Positions 1 to 9,300 are shown, numbered from the stretch's first letter. The stretch is DNA of 16,224 bases from an uncultured Klebsiella sp. (GCA_902490055.1 CABUCP010000016.1:1-16224), one strand, 5' to 3'. A program made the numbers and translations. Notes: a model not told the origin generated them from the sequence alone.

Positions 1-2040
1 AGCTATACTTCAGACCGCGTCGCCAAGCCGGTTTATAACCAATACAAAAGTTCAACCACTAAACCAAAGGTATTCGGTTACTACACCGACTGGTCTCAGT
101 ACGATGGCCGCCTGCAGGGCAGCGATGCAAAAGATAACCGCGGTCGCGGCTATGACCTGACTAACGTCTCCCCTACCGCTTACGATAAAATCATCGTTGG
201 CTTCGTCGGCGTAACCGGTTTCCATAAAGTAGACGGCCTGTGGCGAGACGTGGTGGCCGAAGGGGCTGAGCAGTGCGGCAAAGTGCAGTACGAACCGACC
301 TTCCTTGACCCGTGGGGCGACTTCCAGTCCTACGTTAACGTCGGCCACAGCGTCAGCGGCTGGGATGTCGATCCGAAAACCGTCACCCAAACCAATACCA
401 AAGGCCTGCTCGGCGGCCTGCGTGACCTGCAGGCGAAAGCCAAACAGCAGAGCCATAACCTGGTGCTGTCCATGAGCATCGGCGGCTGGAGCATGAGTAA
501 CGGTTTCCATGAAACCGCGGCATCTGATTCCTCGCGTAAAGTCTTCGCCAAAGGCGTAGTTAAGCTGTTCAAACAATTCCCGATGTTCAGCGAAGTGGAT
601 ATCGACTGGGAATACCCAAATGCTGAAGGCGCTGGCAACCCCTACGGCCCGGAAGATGGCGATAACTACGCTCTGCTGATTGCCGAACTGCGTAAGCAGC
701 TGGATTCCGCCGGTCTGAGCGATGTCAAAATCTCTATCGCCAGCTCTGCCGTGGTGAAGACTTTCGATTATTCCAATGTCAAAGCGCTGCTGAGCGCGGG
801 TCTGTATGGCATCAACGTCATGACTTATGACTTCTTCGGCACCCCGTGGGCGGAGAGCATCACCCACCACACCAACCTGAAAGCCCTTGAACAAGGCGGC
901 TGGGCGGTCAACACCATCGTTGAGCATCTGCTGGCGGAAGGTTTCCCGGCTGAACGCATCAACATCGGTTACGCCGGTTATACCCGCAACGGCCGTGGCG
1001 CTGAGCTGGAATCCCTGTCTCCGCTGAAAGGCACCTACAACGCCGGTACCGGCACCACCGTGGGCACCTTTGAATCCGGCACCAGCGAATGGTACGACGT
1101 GATTTATAACTACCTGGATCTGGAAAACCAGAAAGGACGTAACGGCTTCAACGTCTACACCGATCAGGTTGCTGACGCTGACTTCCTGTACAACCCGGAA
1201 TCCAAACTGTTTATGTCCCTGGATACGCCACGCACCGTTAAAGCGAAGGGCGAATACGCTGCCAGCCTGGGCCTGGGCGGTCTGTTTACCTGGACTATCG
1301 ACCATGATAACGGCGTACTGGTTAACGCCGCGCGTGAAGGCCTGGGCTATGAAATCGCCTCTGAAACCATCGATATGGATCCGTTCTATTTCGAAGGCAT
1401 TAACGTTGTTCCTGCCGATGAAGAAGATGACGCAGACCAGGAAGATGATCAGACTGAACCGACGGTAAACCACGCGCCGAAAGCGGCGATTGAAATGATG
1501 GTGGTGGGCGGTTCCCGCGTACGCCTGTCCGGCGAAAAATCGTCTGATGAAGATAGCGACGAGCTGAGCTACAGCTGGGGCGTGCCGGCGGCAATTGATG
1601 TTGCGGATAAAACCGCCGCGACCATTGAGTTCGACGTACCGGTCGTCACCGCGGATACCGAGTTTACCTTCACCCTGTTTGTTCGCGATACCTGGGGCGA
1701 ACCGTCAACCCAGCAGCGCTTTATCCTCTCCGTGGTCGTGGCTTCCGAGGATGGTCAGAGCGATGACAAGCCAGCCGATGAGCCAGCGGATGAACCTGCC
1801 GACGATGAAAAAGACGCTGATGACGCCACGCCTGCGCAGGATGATGATGTGGCACCATCTGACGACACTACGCCTTATCCGCTGTGGGATGCCAAAACCG
1901 TGTATGGCGGCACCTGGGGCACATTTGAAACCGTAAGCTGGAAAGGCCATAACTACCAGGTGAAATGGTGGTCTCAGGGCAACCAGCCGGACCTGAACTG
2001 CAGCCAGTACGCCGTCTGGAAAGACCTCGGCGCATACTAA
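1..2040 (+). CDS. Secreted GH18 chitinase with PKD-like domain and C-terminal chitin-binding module (5' end outside window)
   Basis: The frame is open from base 1 to the TAA at 2038-2040 (679 visible codons), so the N-terminus and any signal peptide lie off the left edge; the first visible ATG at 250 falls inside the catalytic domain and is not the start. The order is: GH18 barrel from about residue 22 (VFGYYTDWSQY) to 455; acidic linker (about 470-488); PKD-like beta domain (about 490-578); second Asp/Glu/Pro-rich linker (about 582-625); CBM5/12-type module (626-679) with the aromatic pattern YPLW, YQVKWWSQG and VWKDLG. GH18 landmarks are SIGG near 160, VDIDWEYP with the predicted acid/base Glu at 610-612 (residue 204), MTYDFFG at 274 and the barrel-floor Trp at 431. 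The first Asp of the DxxDxDxE motif is Ser here. Members of the family hydrolyse chitin by substrate-assisted catalysis; secretion and chitin binding are inferred from the domain set. The gene converges on entS. Confidence 0.93.
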   Translation, partial: SYTSDRVAKPVYNQYKSSTTKPKVFGYYTDWSQYDGRLQGSDAKDNRGRGYDLTNVSPTAYDKIIVGFVGVTGFHKVDGLWRDVVAEGAEQCGKVQYEPTFLDPWGDFQSYVNVGHSVSGWDVDPKTVTQTNTKGLLGGLRDLQAKAKQQSHNLVLSMSIGGWSMSNGFHETAASDSSRKVFAKGVVKLFKQFPMFSEVDIDWEYPNAEGAGNPYGPEDGDNYALLIAELRKQLDSAGLSDVKISIASSAVVKTFDYSNVKALLSAGLYGINVMTYDFFGTPWAESITHHTNLKALEQGGWAVNTIVEHLLAEGFPAERINIGYAGYTRNGRGAELESLSPLKGTYNAGTGTTVGTFESGTSEWYDVIYNYLDLENQKGRNGFNVYTDQVADADFLYNPESKLFMSLDTPRTVKAKGEYAASLGLGGLFTWTIDHDNGVLVNAAREGLGYEIASETIDMDPFYFEGINVVPADEEDDADQEDDQTEPTVNHAPKAAIEMMVVGGSRVRLSGEKSSDEDSDELSYSWGVPAAIDVADKTAATIEFDVPVVTADTEFTFTLFVRDTWGEPSTQQRFILSVVVASEDGQSDDKPADEPADEPADDEKDADDATPAQDDDVAPSDDTTPYPLWDAKTVYGGTWGTFETVSWKGHNYQVKWWSQGNQPDLNCSQYAVWKDLGAY
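1771..1806 (+). repeat. Short in-frame 12-bp repeats encoding an acidic PADE linker
   Basis: Three imperfect 12-bp units in the chitinase gene encode PADE, PADE and PADD in succession. They lie in the acidic linker between the PKD-like domain and the chitin-binding module. Such repeats can change copy number by slippage without shifting frame. Confidence 0.7.
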
Positions 2041-2069
2041 GCAATAATATTCACTGACGAGTGATACCT

Positions 2070-2095
2070 GGCCCCGGAGCAATCCGGGGCCTTTT
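2070..2095 (+). terminator. Rho-independent terminator of the chitinase gene
   Basis: An 8-bp perfect stem (GGCCCCGG at 2070-2077 with CCGGGGCC at 2084-2091), a 6-base loop and then TTTT (2092-2095) lie 30 bp after the chitinase stop. The opposite strand has no T run after the stem, so it should act mainly on the plus strand, although entS converges on it from the right. Confidence 0.88.
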
Positions 2096-2109
2096 CGCTA
2101 TTGTCGCGC

Positions 2110-3351
2110 TTAACTTTCGCTGACTATCTCCGGGCGCTGAAAACGACGCAGTTCGCTCAATAACCCCACCAGCAACACGCCGACGAGAGCCAACGCCCAG
2201 CCGCTGGCGCTGGCCGAGGCCACCGGCGTCATCACCGCGCCCAACCCGCCGAGCAGCGCCGCGCCAATGGCGTCGCCGGTCACGTTCTGCGCGGTCCACA
2301 GGCCGTTAATCCGCCCGAGCATATTTTCCGGCGTTTGCGTCTGAATCAGCGTGTACTGCAGCAGCGAACTGATCGCGCTTAACCAGCCGAACAGCGCCAG
2401 CAATATCGCCGCCAGCGCCCAATACGGCATCAAACTGAACAATGCTATCGCCACAAACGACCCCACGGTGGTCATTAGCATCAGCGCCCCAGGCCTGGCG
2501 GTATGCGCCAGCTGGCCGCTGGTCAACGCACCCAGCGCCGCGCCAAGCGGGATCGCGGCGTACAGCAGGCCAATCTGTGAATTCGACATCTGCCAGCCTT
2601 CCGCCAGCGCCGGATAAAGCACGCGCACCGCGCTGGCCATGGTCAACAGGCCGCCGAGCAGCGCAATGCCGCCAATAAGCGGGCTATTGAAGAGAAATTT
2701 CAGCCCCGCCAGCAGCGATTTCAACGGATGCTCGCGCGGCTGCGGCGGGGGCGGCAGTAGCGGTAGGCGCAATAGCGTCAAGGTAGTGATAAAGGTCCCG
2801 GCCGCCGCCAGGCCATAGTTCCAGGCCACGCCGCCGGTCGCCAGCAGCAGGCCGCCGATCATCGGCGATATCACCGACCCCAGACGCACCGTCAGCATGG
2901 TGATCGCCCCGGCCTGCATCAGGTTTTCGCGGCCCACCAACGCCGGCGTCGCCGCCAGCAACGCGGTCACGCCTAAAGAGGCGAAGAATCCATCCCAGAT
3001 CCCCAATAGGTAAATTGCCGCCAGCGACGGCTCCGGTAGCATGGCGTTCAGACACAGGCCGATAAAGCCCACGCCGCAGGTTCCGCGCGCCAGCAGGATC
3101 AGGCGTTTGCGCTCATAGCGGTCGGCCAGCACGCCGCCGACCATCAGTCCAATGAACATCGAACAGCCGGTCAGCATTACCGAGAGCCCGACCTGCCAGG
3201 TCGAGTGGGTCATCATCTGGATTTGTACCGGGATCGCCACGCCTAACAGGCCAAGCGACAGGATCGAGATAAAACGGGCGATAAAGACGGCGCGGAACGC
3301 CGGGTGGGTGCGCAGGAGGCTGACATCAAGCAGCCGGGAAGGTCGGTTCAT
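2110..3351 (-). CDS. entS: Enterobactin exporter EntS (MFS family)
   Basis: The 413-residue protein is the length of E. coli EntS (416) and reads like it along its whole length (for example [41 protein letters not shown]). It is an inner-membrane major-facilitator protein with about 12 hydrophobic segments and the family motif after helix 2 ([12 protein letters not shown], residues 72-83). EntS exports newly made enterobactin to the periplasm using the proton gradient. The ATG at 3349-3351 follows AAGG with 7 bases of spacing and matches the E. coli N-terminus. The gene is divergent from fepD across a 112-bp Fur-type control region and convergent with the chitinase. In E. coli its convergent neighbour is fepB, which is not present here. 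Confidence 0.97.
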   Translation of the reverse strand: MNRPSRLLDVSLLRTHPAFRAVFIARFISILSLGLLGVAIPVQIQMMTHSTWQVGLSVMLTGCSMFIGLMVGGVLADRYERKRLILLARGTCGVGFIGLCLNAMLPEPSLAAIYLLGIWDGFFASLGVTALLAATPALVGRENLMQAGAITMLTVRLGSVISPMIGGLLLATGGVAWNYGLAAAGTFITTLTLLRLPLLPPPPQPREHPLKSLLAGLKFLFNSPLIGGIALLGGLLTMASAVRVLYPALAEGWQMSNSQIGLLYAAIPLGAALGALTSGQLAHTARPGALMLMTTVGSFVAIALFSLMPYWALAAILLALFGWLSAISSLLQYTLIQTQTPENMLGRINGLWTAQNVTGDAIGAALLGGLGAVMTPVASASASGWALALVGVLLVGLLSELRRFQRPEIVSES

Positions 3352-3391
3352 GCAAGGGCCTTGTCGTTATTTTTCATACCATTTTTATGGT

Positions 3392-3419
3392 TTCTCATGG
3401 TAACATAACTGAATAAAAT
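3392..3419 (+). promoter_or_regulatory. Candidate sigma-70 promoter for fepDGC
   Basis: The -10-like TAAAAT (3414-3419, 5 of 6 matches) has a weak -35-like TTCTCA (3392-3397, 4 of 6) 16 bp upstream. The Fur-type sites start one base after the -10, so bound Fur would block RNA polymerase or the transcription start. The assignment is by eye only; a promoter for entS on the other strand must overlap this region but I could not place it. Confidence 0.4.
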
Positions 3420-3420
3420 C

Positions 3421-3445
3421 GATAACGATAATTACTATCATTATC
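3421..3445. promoter_or_regulatory. Two overlapping Fur boxes in the entS/fepD divergent promoter
   Basis: Compared with the 19-bp Fur consensus GATAATGATAATCATTATC, bases 3421-3439 match at 16 of 19 positions and bases 3427-3445 also match at 16 of 19, offset by 6 bp. A 6-bp offset is the known arrangement for two Fur dimers on opposite faces of the helix. The site lies between the starts of entS (minus) and fepD (plus) and ends 18 bp before the fepD ATG, so iron-loaded Fur should repress both exporter and importer. Confidence 0.9.
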
Positions 3446-3463
3446 ATGTCAGGGATTTGAATT

Positions 3464-4471
3464 ATGTCGTTTTCTACGACCACGGTGCGCGCCGTCGCCG
3501 TGCCTGGTCTCTTGTTGCTCTTAGCTATCGCGATTGCGCTCAGCCTGCTTATCGGCGCCAAACCTCTGCCGCCTTCCGTGATTATTGATGCTTTCTCCGG
3601 CAGCTGTCAGAGCGCCGACTGCACCATCGTGGTCGATGCCCGCCTGCCGCGTACGCTGGCCGGATTGTTGGCCGGCTGCGCGCTCGGCCTCGCCGGCGCG
3701 CTCATGCAAACCCTGACCCGCAACCCGCTGGCCGACCCGGGCCTGCTCGGCGTCAACTCCGGCGCCAGCTTCGCCATTGTGCTCGGCGCGGCGCTGTTTG
3801 GGATGACGTCGCCACAGGAGCAGTTGTTAATGGCGTTCTGCGGCGCTCTTACCGCCTCGCTGCTAGTGGCGTTTACCGGCAGCCAGGGCGGCGGACAACT
3901 TAGCCCGGTGCGCCTGACCCTCGCGGGGGTTGCGTTGGCGGCGGTGCTCGAGGGTTTATCCAACGGCATCGCCCTGCTCAACCCTGACGTCTACGATCGG
4001 CTGCGCTACTGGCAGGCCGGTTCTCTCGATATTCGTACTCTGCAGACGCTGAAAATCGTCCTGCTGCCGGTGCTGATTGCCACCGGCGTAACGCTGTTTC
4101 TCAGCCGGGCGCTGAATAGTCTTAGCCTCGGCGCCGACACCGCTACCGCGCTCGGCAGCCGGGTCGCGCGCACCCAGTTTATCGGCCTGCTGGCGATCAC
4201 CGTCCTGTGCGGCAGCGCGACGGCGCTGGTCGGCCCTATCGCCTTTATCGGCCTGATGATGCCGCATATGGCGCGCTGGCTGGTGGGCGCCGATCATCGC
4301 TGGTCGCTGCCGGTGACCCTGCTCGCCACTCCCGCCCTGCTGCTGATTGCCGATGTGATTGGCCGCCTGCTGGTGCCCGGCGAGCTGCGCGTATCGGTGG
4401 TGAGCGCCTTTATCGGCGCGCCGGTGCTGATTTGGCTGGTCCGTCGCCAGCCGCGAGGAGGTTCGCTGTGA
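3464..4471 (+). CDS. fepD: Ferric enterobactin ABC transporter permease FepD
   Basis: The 335-residue protein (E. coli FepD 334) is a highly hydrophobic FecCD-family permease. Telltale segments are RLPRTLAGLLAG, TRNPLADPGLLGVN and the cytoplasmic coupling stretch GPIAFIGLMMPHMAR, which contacts the ATPase. With FepG it forms the inner-membrane channel for ferric enterobactin delivered by the periplasmic protein FepB, which is not in this window. The ATG at 3464 follows AGGGA (3451-3455) with 8 bases of spacing and lies just after the Fur sites. It is the first gene of fepDGC. Its TGA stop overlaps the GTG start of fepG (GTGA), which implies translational coupling. Confidence 0.97.
   Translation: MSFSTTTVRAVAVPGLLLLLAIAIALSLLIGAKPLPPSVIIDAFSGSCQSADCTIVVDARLPRTLAGLLAGCALGLAGALMQTLTRNPLADPGLLGVNSGASFAIVLGAALFGMTSPQEQLLMAFCGALTASLLVAFTGSQGGGQLSPVRLTLAGVALAAVLEGLSNGIALLNPDVYDRLRYWQAGSLDIRTLQTLKIVLLPVLIATGVTLFLSRALNSLSLGADTATALGSRVARTQFIGLLAITVLCGSATALVGPIAFIGLMMPHMARWLVGADHRWSLPVTLLATPALLLIADVIGRLLVPGELRVSVVSAFIGAPVLIWLVRRQPRGGSL
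4455..4461 (+). promoter_or_regulatory. Ribosome binding site that fixes the GTG start of fepG
   Basis: GAGGAGG lies inside the last codons of fepD, 6 bases before the GTG at 4468. It supports this non-ATG start over the in-frame ATG far upstream at 4207, which falls inside fepD. Confidence 0.8.
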
Positions 4472-5460
4472 TTGCCCCTTCCCGCCGCCTGATTTTCTGC
4501 TGTCTGCTGCTGATTGCCGTCAGCCTGCTGGTTTCTCTGCTCGGCCTGGGTAACGGGTTGGTGCCGCTTAGCCTTGAGCAAGTCGTTTCCGCCCTGCTCG
4601 GCGACGCGCCGCGCAATGTCAGCATGGTGGTCACCGAATGGCGCTTGCCGCGCGTGCTGATGGCGCTGCTGATCGGCGCCGGGCTGGGGGTTAGTGGCGC
4701 AATATTCCAATCATTGATGCGTAACCCGCTCGGCAGCCCGGATGTGATGGGTTTCAATACCGGCGCCTGGAGCGGCGTGCTGGTAGCCATGGTCATGTTC
4801 GGGCAAAACCTGGCCGCCATCGCGCTGGCGGCGATGCTCGGCGGCGTGCTGACCTCGTTGGTGGTGTGGCTGCTGGCATGGCGTAACGGTATCGAGACTT
4901 TCCGCCTGATCATTATCGGCATCGGCGTGCGCGCCATGCTGGTGGCATTCAACACCTGGCTGCTGCTGCACGCCTCGCTGGAGACCGCGTTATCTGCTGG
5001 GCTCTGGAATGCCGGTTCCCTCAACGGCCTGACGTGGGGCAAAACCTGGCCATCGGCGCCGCTGATCCTGCTGATGCTGGGGTGCAGCGCCCTGCTGGCG
5101 CGACGGATGCGTCTACTGGAGATGGGCGACGATACCGCCTGCGCGCTGGGCGTACAGGTCGAGCGTTCGCGCCTGCTGCTGATGCTGGTGGCGGTACTGC
5201 TGACCGCTTCCGCCACCGCGCTGGCCGGCCCCATTTCTTTTGTCGCACTGGTGGCGCCGCATATTGCCCGCCGTATTAGCGGCACCGCGCGCTGGGGCTT
5301 AACCCAGTCGGCGCTGTGCGGCGCGCTACTGCTGGCGCTGGCCGATTACTGCGCCCAGCGCCTGTTCATGCCCTATCAATTACCGGTTGGGGTCGTCACC
5401 GTCAGCCTGGGCGGTATCTATCTCATCGCGTTGTTAATTCAGGAGTCCCGCAAAAAATGA
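4468..5460 (+). CDS. fepG: Ferric enterobactin ABC transporter permease FepG (GTG start)
   Basis: From the GTG at 4468 the protein is 330 residues, exactly the E. coli FepG length, and it starts like it (IAPSRRLIFCCLLL compared with IYVSRRLLITCLLL). It is a FecCD-family permease partnering FepD. Visible family segments are TEWRLPRVLMALLIGAGLG, FQSLMRNPLGSPDVMG, GMWN-type loop residues WNAGSLNGLTW, and the coupling loop GPISFVALVAPHIARR. The frame is open further upstream to an ATG at 4207, but that would overlap most of the fepD C-terminus and add a non-homologous extension. It overlaps fepD by 4 bases (GTGA) and fepC by 4 bases (ATGA), so the three genes should be made in a fixed ratio. Confidence 0.96.
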   Translation: MIAPSRRLIFCCLLLIAVSLLVSLLGLGNGLVPLSLEQVVSALLGDAPRNVSMVVTEWRLPRVLMALLIGAGLGVSGAIFQSLMRNPLGSPDVMGFNTGAWSGVLVAMVMFGQNLAAIALAAMLGGVLTSLVVWLLAWRNGIETFRLIIIGIGVRAMLVAFNTWLLLHASLETALSAGLWNAGSLNGLTWGKTWPSAPLILLMLGCSALLARRMRLLEMGDDTACALGVQVERSRLLLMLVAVLLTASATALAGPISFVALVAPHIARRISGTARWGLTQSALCGALLLALADYCAQRLFMPYQLPVGVVTVSLGGIYLIALLIQESRKK

Positions 5461-6251
5461 CCGCTGTCACTTCCCGTTTGCGCGGCGACCAGTTAACCCT
5501 GGCCTACGGTAAAAAAACCATCGCCGAGTCGCTGAACGTTACTATTCCTGACGGCCATTTCACGGCGATTATCGGCCCCAACGGCTGCGGTAAATCTACC
5601 CTGCTGCGCACCCTCAGCCGGCTGATGACGCCGTCCAGCGGCCACGTCTACCTCGACGGCGAGCAGATCCAGCGCTACGCCAGCAAAGAGGTGGCAAAGC
5701 GCATCGGCCTGCTGGCGCAGAACGCCACCACGCCCGGCGATATCACCGTGCAGGAGCTGGTGGCGCGCGGCCGCTATCCGCACCAGCCGATGTTTACCCG
5801 CTGGCGTAAAGAAGACGAAGAGGCGGTGAACAACGCGATGCGGGCGACCGGAATCGTCGACCTCGCGCTGCAGAGCGTCGATACGCTCTCCGGCGGCCAG
5901 CGGCAGCGGGCGTGGATTGCAATGGTGCTGGCGCAGGAGACGGCGATTATGCTGCTTGATGAGCCAACCACCTGGCTGGATATCAGCCATCAGATAGACC
6001 TGTTGGAACTGTTAAGCGAGCTGAATCGCGAGAAGGGATACACGCTGGCGGCGGTGCTGCACGACCTGAATCAGGCCTGCCGTTACGCCACCCACCTGAT
6101 CGCCCTGCGCGACGGAAAGATCGTCGCCGAAGGGGCGCCCAAAGAGATCGTCACGGCGGATCTAATTGAACGGATTTACGGCCTGCGCTGCACGATCATC
6201 GACGATCCGGTAGCGCATACGCCGCTGGTGGTGCCGCTGGGGCGCCGATAA
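5457..6251 (+). CDS. fepC: Ferric enterobactin ABC transporter ATPase FepC
   Basis: The 264-residue cytoplasmic ATPase drives import through FepD/FepG. All ABC motifs are intact: Walker A GPNGCGKST (40-48), Q-loop Gln88, signature LSGGQRQR (144-151), Walker B IMLLDEP with catalytic Glu169, and switch His202. It is close to E. coli FepC (271 residues) and about 7 residues shorter at the C-terminus. The ATG at 5457 overlaps the fepG stop (ATGA) and follows AGGAG (5441-5445) at a rather long 11 bases, so translation is probably coupled. The frame extends upstream to 5316 but that part lies inside fepG and is not homologous. It converges on entF; fepE, which separates entF and fepC in E. coli, is missing. 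Confidence 0.97.
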   Translation: MTAVTSRLRGDQLTLAYGKKTIAESLNVTIPDGHFTAIIGPNGCGKSTLLRTLSRLMTPSSGHVYLDGEQIQRYASKEVAKRIGLLAQNATTPGDITVQELVARGRYPHQPMFTRWRKEDEEAVNNAMRATGIVDLALQSVDTLSGGQRQRAWIAMVLAQETAIMLLDEPTTWLDISHQIDLLELLSELNREKGYTLAAVLHDLNQACRYATHLIALRDGKIVAEGAPKEIVTADLIERIYGLRCTIIDDPVAHTPLVVPLGRR

Positions 6252-6272
6252 TCTTTTCTATCTCATCGCATT

Positions 6273-6319
6273 CCCGGCTTGCGCTGCGCTGAGCCGGGCT
6301 ACCAAAAACGGGTAGCCCG
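6273..6319. repeat. REP-like double palindrome between convergent fepC and entF
   Basis: Two overlapping hairpins share one arm: CCCGGCT (6273-6279) with AGCCGGG (6292-6298), and CGGGCTACC (6295-6303) with GGTAGCCCG (6311-6319). Neither is followed by a clear T run on either strand. Placement in a tail-to-tail gap and the GTAGCCCGG start on the minus strand resemble enterobacterial REP elements. It may stabilise 3' ends or end both transcripts. Family assignment is from memory. Confidence 0.5.
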
Positions 6320-6329
6320 AACTCTGCCG

Positions 6330-9300
6330 TTATCCGAGGATTTCCCGCACTACCGGGCCTATCGCTTCAAAGGCCTGCGGCGAGATAATCTCGACGTGGG
6401 CGCAGTCCTGGCTAAACACCTCCAGCTCGCCGACCCACGGCCCCCATACCACCTGCGGATCCATCCCTTCCTGGCGCGTTTTCTCCGCCACGAATAGCGT
6501 CGCCTTACCGTCAAACTTCGCGCTGTGCGCGGTGGTCAACAGACGTACCGCATCGGCATAGTTACCTTCAATGGCGCTAAAGAGCTCGCCGGAGGCCTGC
6601 CCCTGCTGAGCGGCGAGAAACGCTTCGCGCTCGCGATCAATCTCCGCCAGCACTTGCGGATCCAGACCGTTCGCCTCTTTCTCCGCCCAGTTTTGCGTCT
6701 CCGGCGGCCAGGTATCCAGCAGGCCGAGGAAGGCTACGCTTTCGCCGCGCTGGCGCAACCGGGCGGCAATTCCCTGAGCTAACGTGCCGCCCAGTGAATA
6801 ACCAAACAGGTAATACGGCCCGTGCGGCTGCTGCGCCAACAGCGTCTGCAGATGATGCTCGCAGACCTCATCGAGAGTGGCGGCGCTGGCCATCGGCCCT
6901 TCAGGGCGCGGCGACTGAATACCGGTAATTGACCAGCGCGGGCTGAGATAGCGCGCCAGCACGCTGAACTGCCAGGCGAAACCAGATGCCGGATGGAAGC
7001 AGAACAGTGTCGGGCCGTCGCTCTCGCGCAGCGGCAGTAGCGGATCAAAGCCCAGACGGCGGGTCTGTTCATCGCTCAAATCGGAAGATAACAGCGCGCT
7101 CAGCTTACCGACCGTCGAAGCGACCATCACCTGCCCTGGCGTCACCTGCCGTTCCAGCTGGCGACTAAGCTGGGCCGCCAGGCGCATCGCCAGCAGCGAG
7201 TGGCCGCCGAGAGCGAAGAAATCGGCTTCGATATCATTCACTTCGCAGCCCAGCAATTCGCTGAATGCTGCGGCGACGGCGATTTCCGTCGCCGATTGCG
7301 GCGGACGGCCGCTATGCTCGCTGCTTAATGCAGGCAGCGGCAGCGCTTTGCGGTCCAGTTTGCCATTCGCGCTAAGCGGGAAAGACTCTAGCTGGATCAA
7401 CACTACCGGCACCATATGCGGCGGCAGCTGTTCACTGAGACGCGCCTTCAGCGCCGCCACGTCCAGCGGCTGCCCGGATTCGCTTACCAGATAGCCGACG
7501 AGCTGGCGGGCATCGCCGCCGGTGGCCGCCGCCTGGTTGAAGACGCAGGCGTGACACACCGCCTGCGCGACATCCGGCAGCGCCGCCATCGCCCGGTCGA
7601 TTTCACCGAGTTCAATGCGCTGGCCGCGAATTTTTAACTGATCGTCGCTGCGGCCAAGGTATTCCACCGCGTCGTTATCCAACCAGCGCGCCACGTCGCC
7701 GGTGCGGTACATCCGCTCACCTGGCGCAAACGGGTCGGCAATAAAGCGGCTGGCGGTGAGGTCCGGGCGCCCCATGTATCCCTGCGCCAGCTGAATTCCT
7801 GTTAAGTACAAATCGCCCGCCACGCCCGGCGGCACCGGACGCATGGCGGCATCAAGGATACGCAACCCGGTGTTCCATACCGGCCAGCCGATCGGCACGC
7901 TGGAGCCGGTTACCGCGGCCAGCTCCGGCCCGCAGGCAGGATACCAGCTGACGTCCACCGCCGCTTCCGTCGGCCCGTACAGGTTGTGCAGCGGCGCGCC
8001 GGTTAAGCTCTCCCATTCGCGACACAGTTCCGTCGGCAGCGCTTCGCCGCTGCAGAACACCCGCTTCAGCGTGCGGCAGGACGAGACGTTATCGCTATCC
8101 AACGAAGCCACAAACGCCGCCAGCATCGACGGCACGAAGTGGGTGGTGGTCACGCCGTAATGGGCAAAGAACTGCTGCATCGCCTGCGGATCGCGATGCG
8201 CCTCCGGCTCCGCCATCACCAGCTGCGCGCCGGTAATAAACGGCCACCAGAACTCCCATACCGAGACATCAAAACTGCACGGCGTCTTCTGCGCCACCAC
8301 GTCGGCGGCGGTTAACGGGTAGTGATTTTGCATCCACAGCAGGCGGTTAACGATGGCGGTCTGACCTACCATCACTCCTTTTGGCCGCCCGGTCGAGCCG
8401 GAGGTAAAGATGATATAGGCGGTGTGGTCCGGTTTTGACAGCGCCAGCGGCGTATCATCGCCGGCGGCCAGCGGCTGCTGATAACACAAACTGGTCAGCC
8501 CCGGAATATCGCTAAAGCGGGACAGCTGATCGTCGGAGGTGATCAGCAGCGACGGCTGCGCGTCTTCCAGCATCATCCGCAGACGGTCGTCCGGGTAGCC
8601 GGTATCCAGCGGTAGCCACGCGGCGCCCGCCTCGACAATCCCGTGCAGCGCCAGCGTCAGGAACACCGAACGCGGTAAAGCGACCGCCACGCTGTCCCCC
8701 GGCTTCACCCCGCGTTGACGCAGCAGGTTCGCCAGCGCCACCACCTGCTGACGCATTTCGCGATAGTTAAAGCGCCAGTTGGCATCCGCCAGCGCCGGCG
8801 CATCCGGCGTTTTCCGCGCCTGTTCGGCGACCAGCGCGCTGAGCGTCGTGGACGGCAGCGGCATCGCGGTATTGTTGATCAAATCCAGCTGCGCGGTCTC
8901 TTCCGCCGACAGCATCTCCGCCTCGCCGCAGCGCAGCGCCGGGTTGGCGGCGAACTGCGCCAGCAGCGCTGTCAGCCGCGCCACGTGCCGACGTAGCGTT
9001 GCTTCATCATAGCGGGCTTTATTGGCGAGGATCTCCAGCGACAGTCCACCGTGTTCGTCCGGGAACAGCGCCAGCTCAAGATCATTCACCGGGCCGGTGG
9101 CGAGGGTATGAGTCTGCGCCTGCACGCCGTCCATATCCAGCTGGTAGTCAAAGACTTTGACATTTAGCACCGGGCCGAACAGCGGTTCATCGCCCGCCGC
9201 TTTACCGCTATCGCGGACAATTTGTTCGGCATCATAGCGCTGATGACGACGCATTTTTTTCAGTTGCCCACTGAGGCGTAAGGCCAGTTCCGCCAGTGTC

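Noticed and set aside
52..1473. A 473-codon open frame on the minus strand
   Set aside because: It lies wholly antisense to the GH18 chitinase, whose motifs and domains are unmistakable. Its protein is of low complexity in the way typical of an antisense shadow of GC-rich codons.
4207..4467. Upstream in-frame extension of FepG
   Set aside because: It overlaps the FepD C-terminus in another frame and has no homology to FepG. The GTG at 4468 has a strong ribosome binding site and gives the family length.
5316..5456. Upstream in-frame extension of FepC
   Set aside because: It lies inside fepG. The ATG at 5457 overlaps the fepG stop and gives the normal FepC N-terminus.
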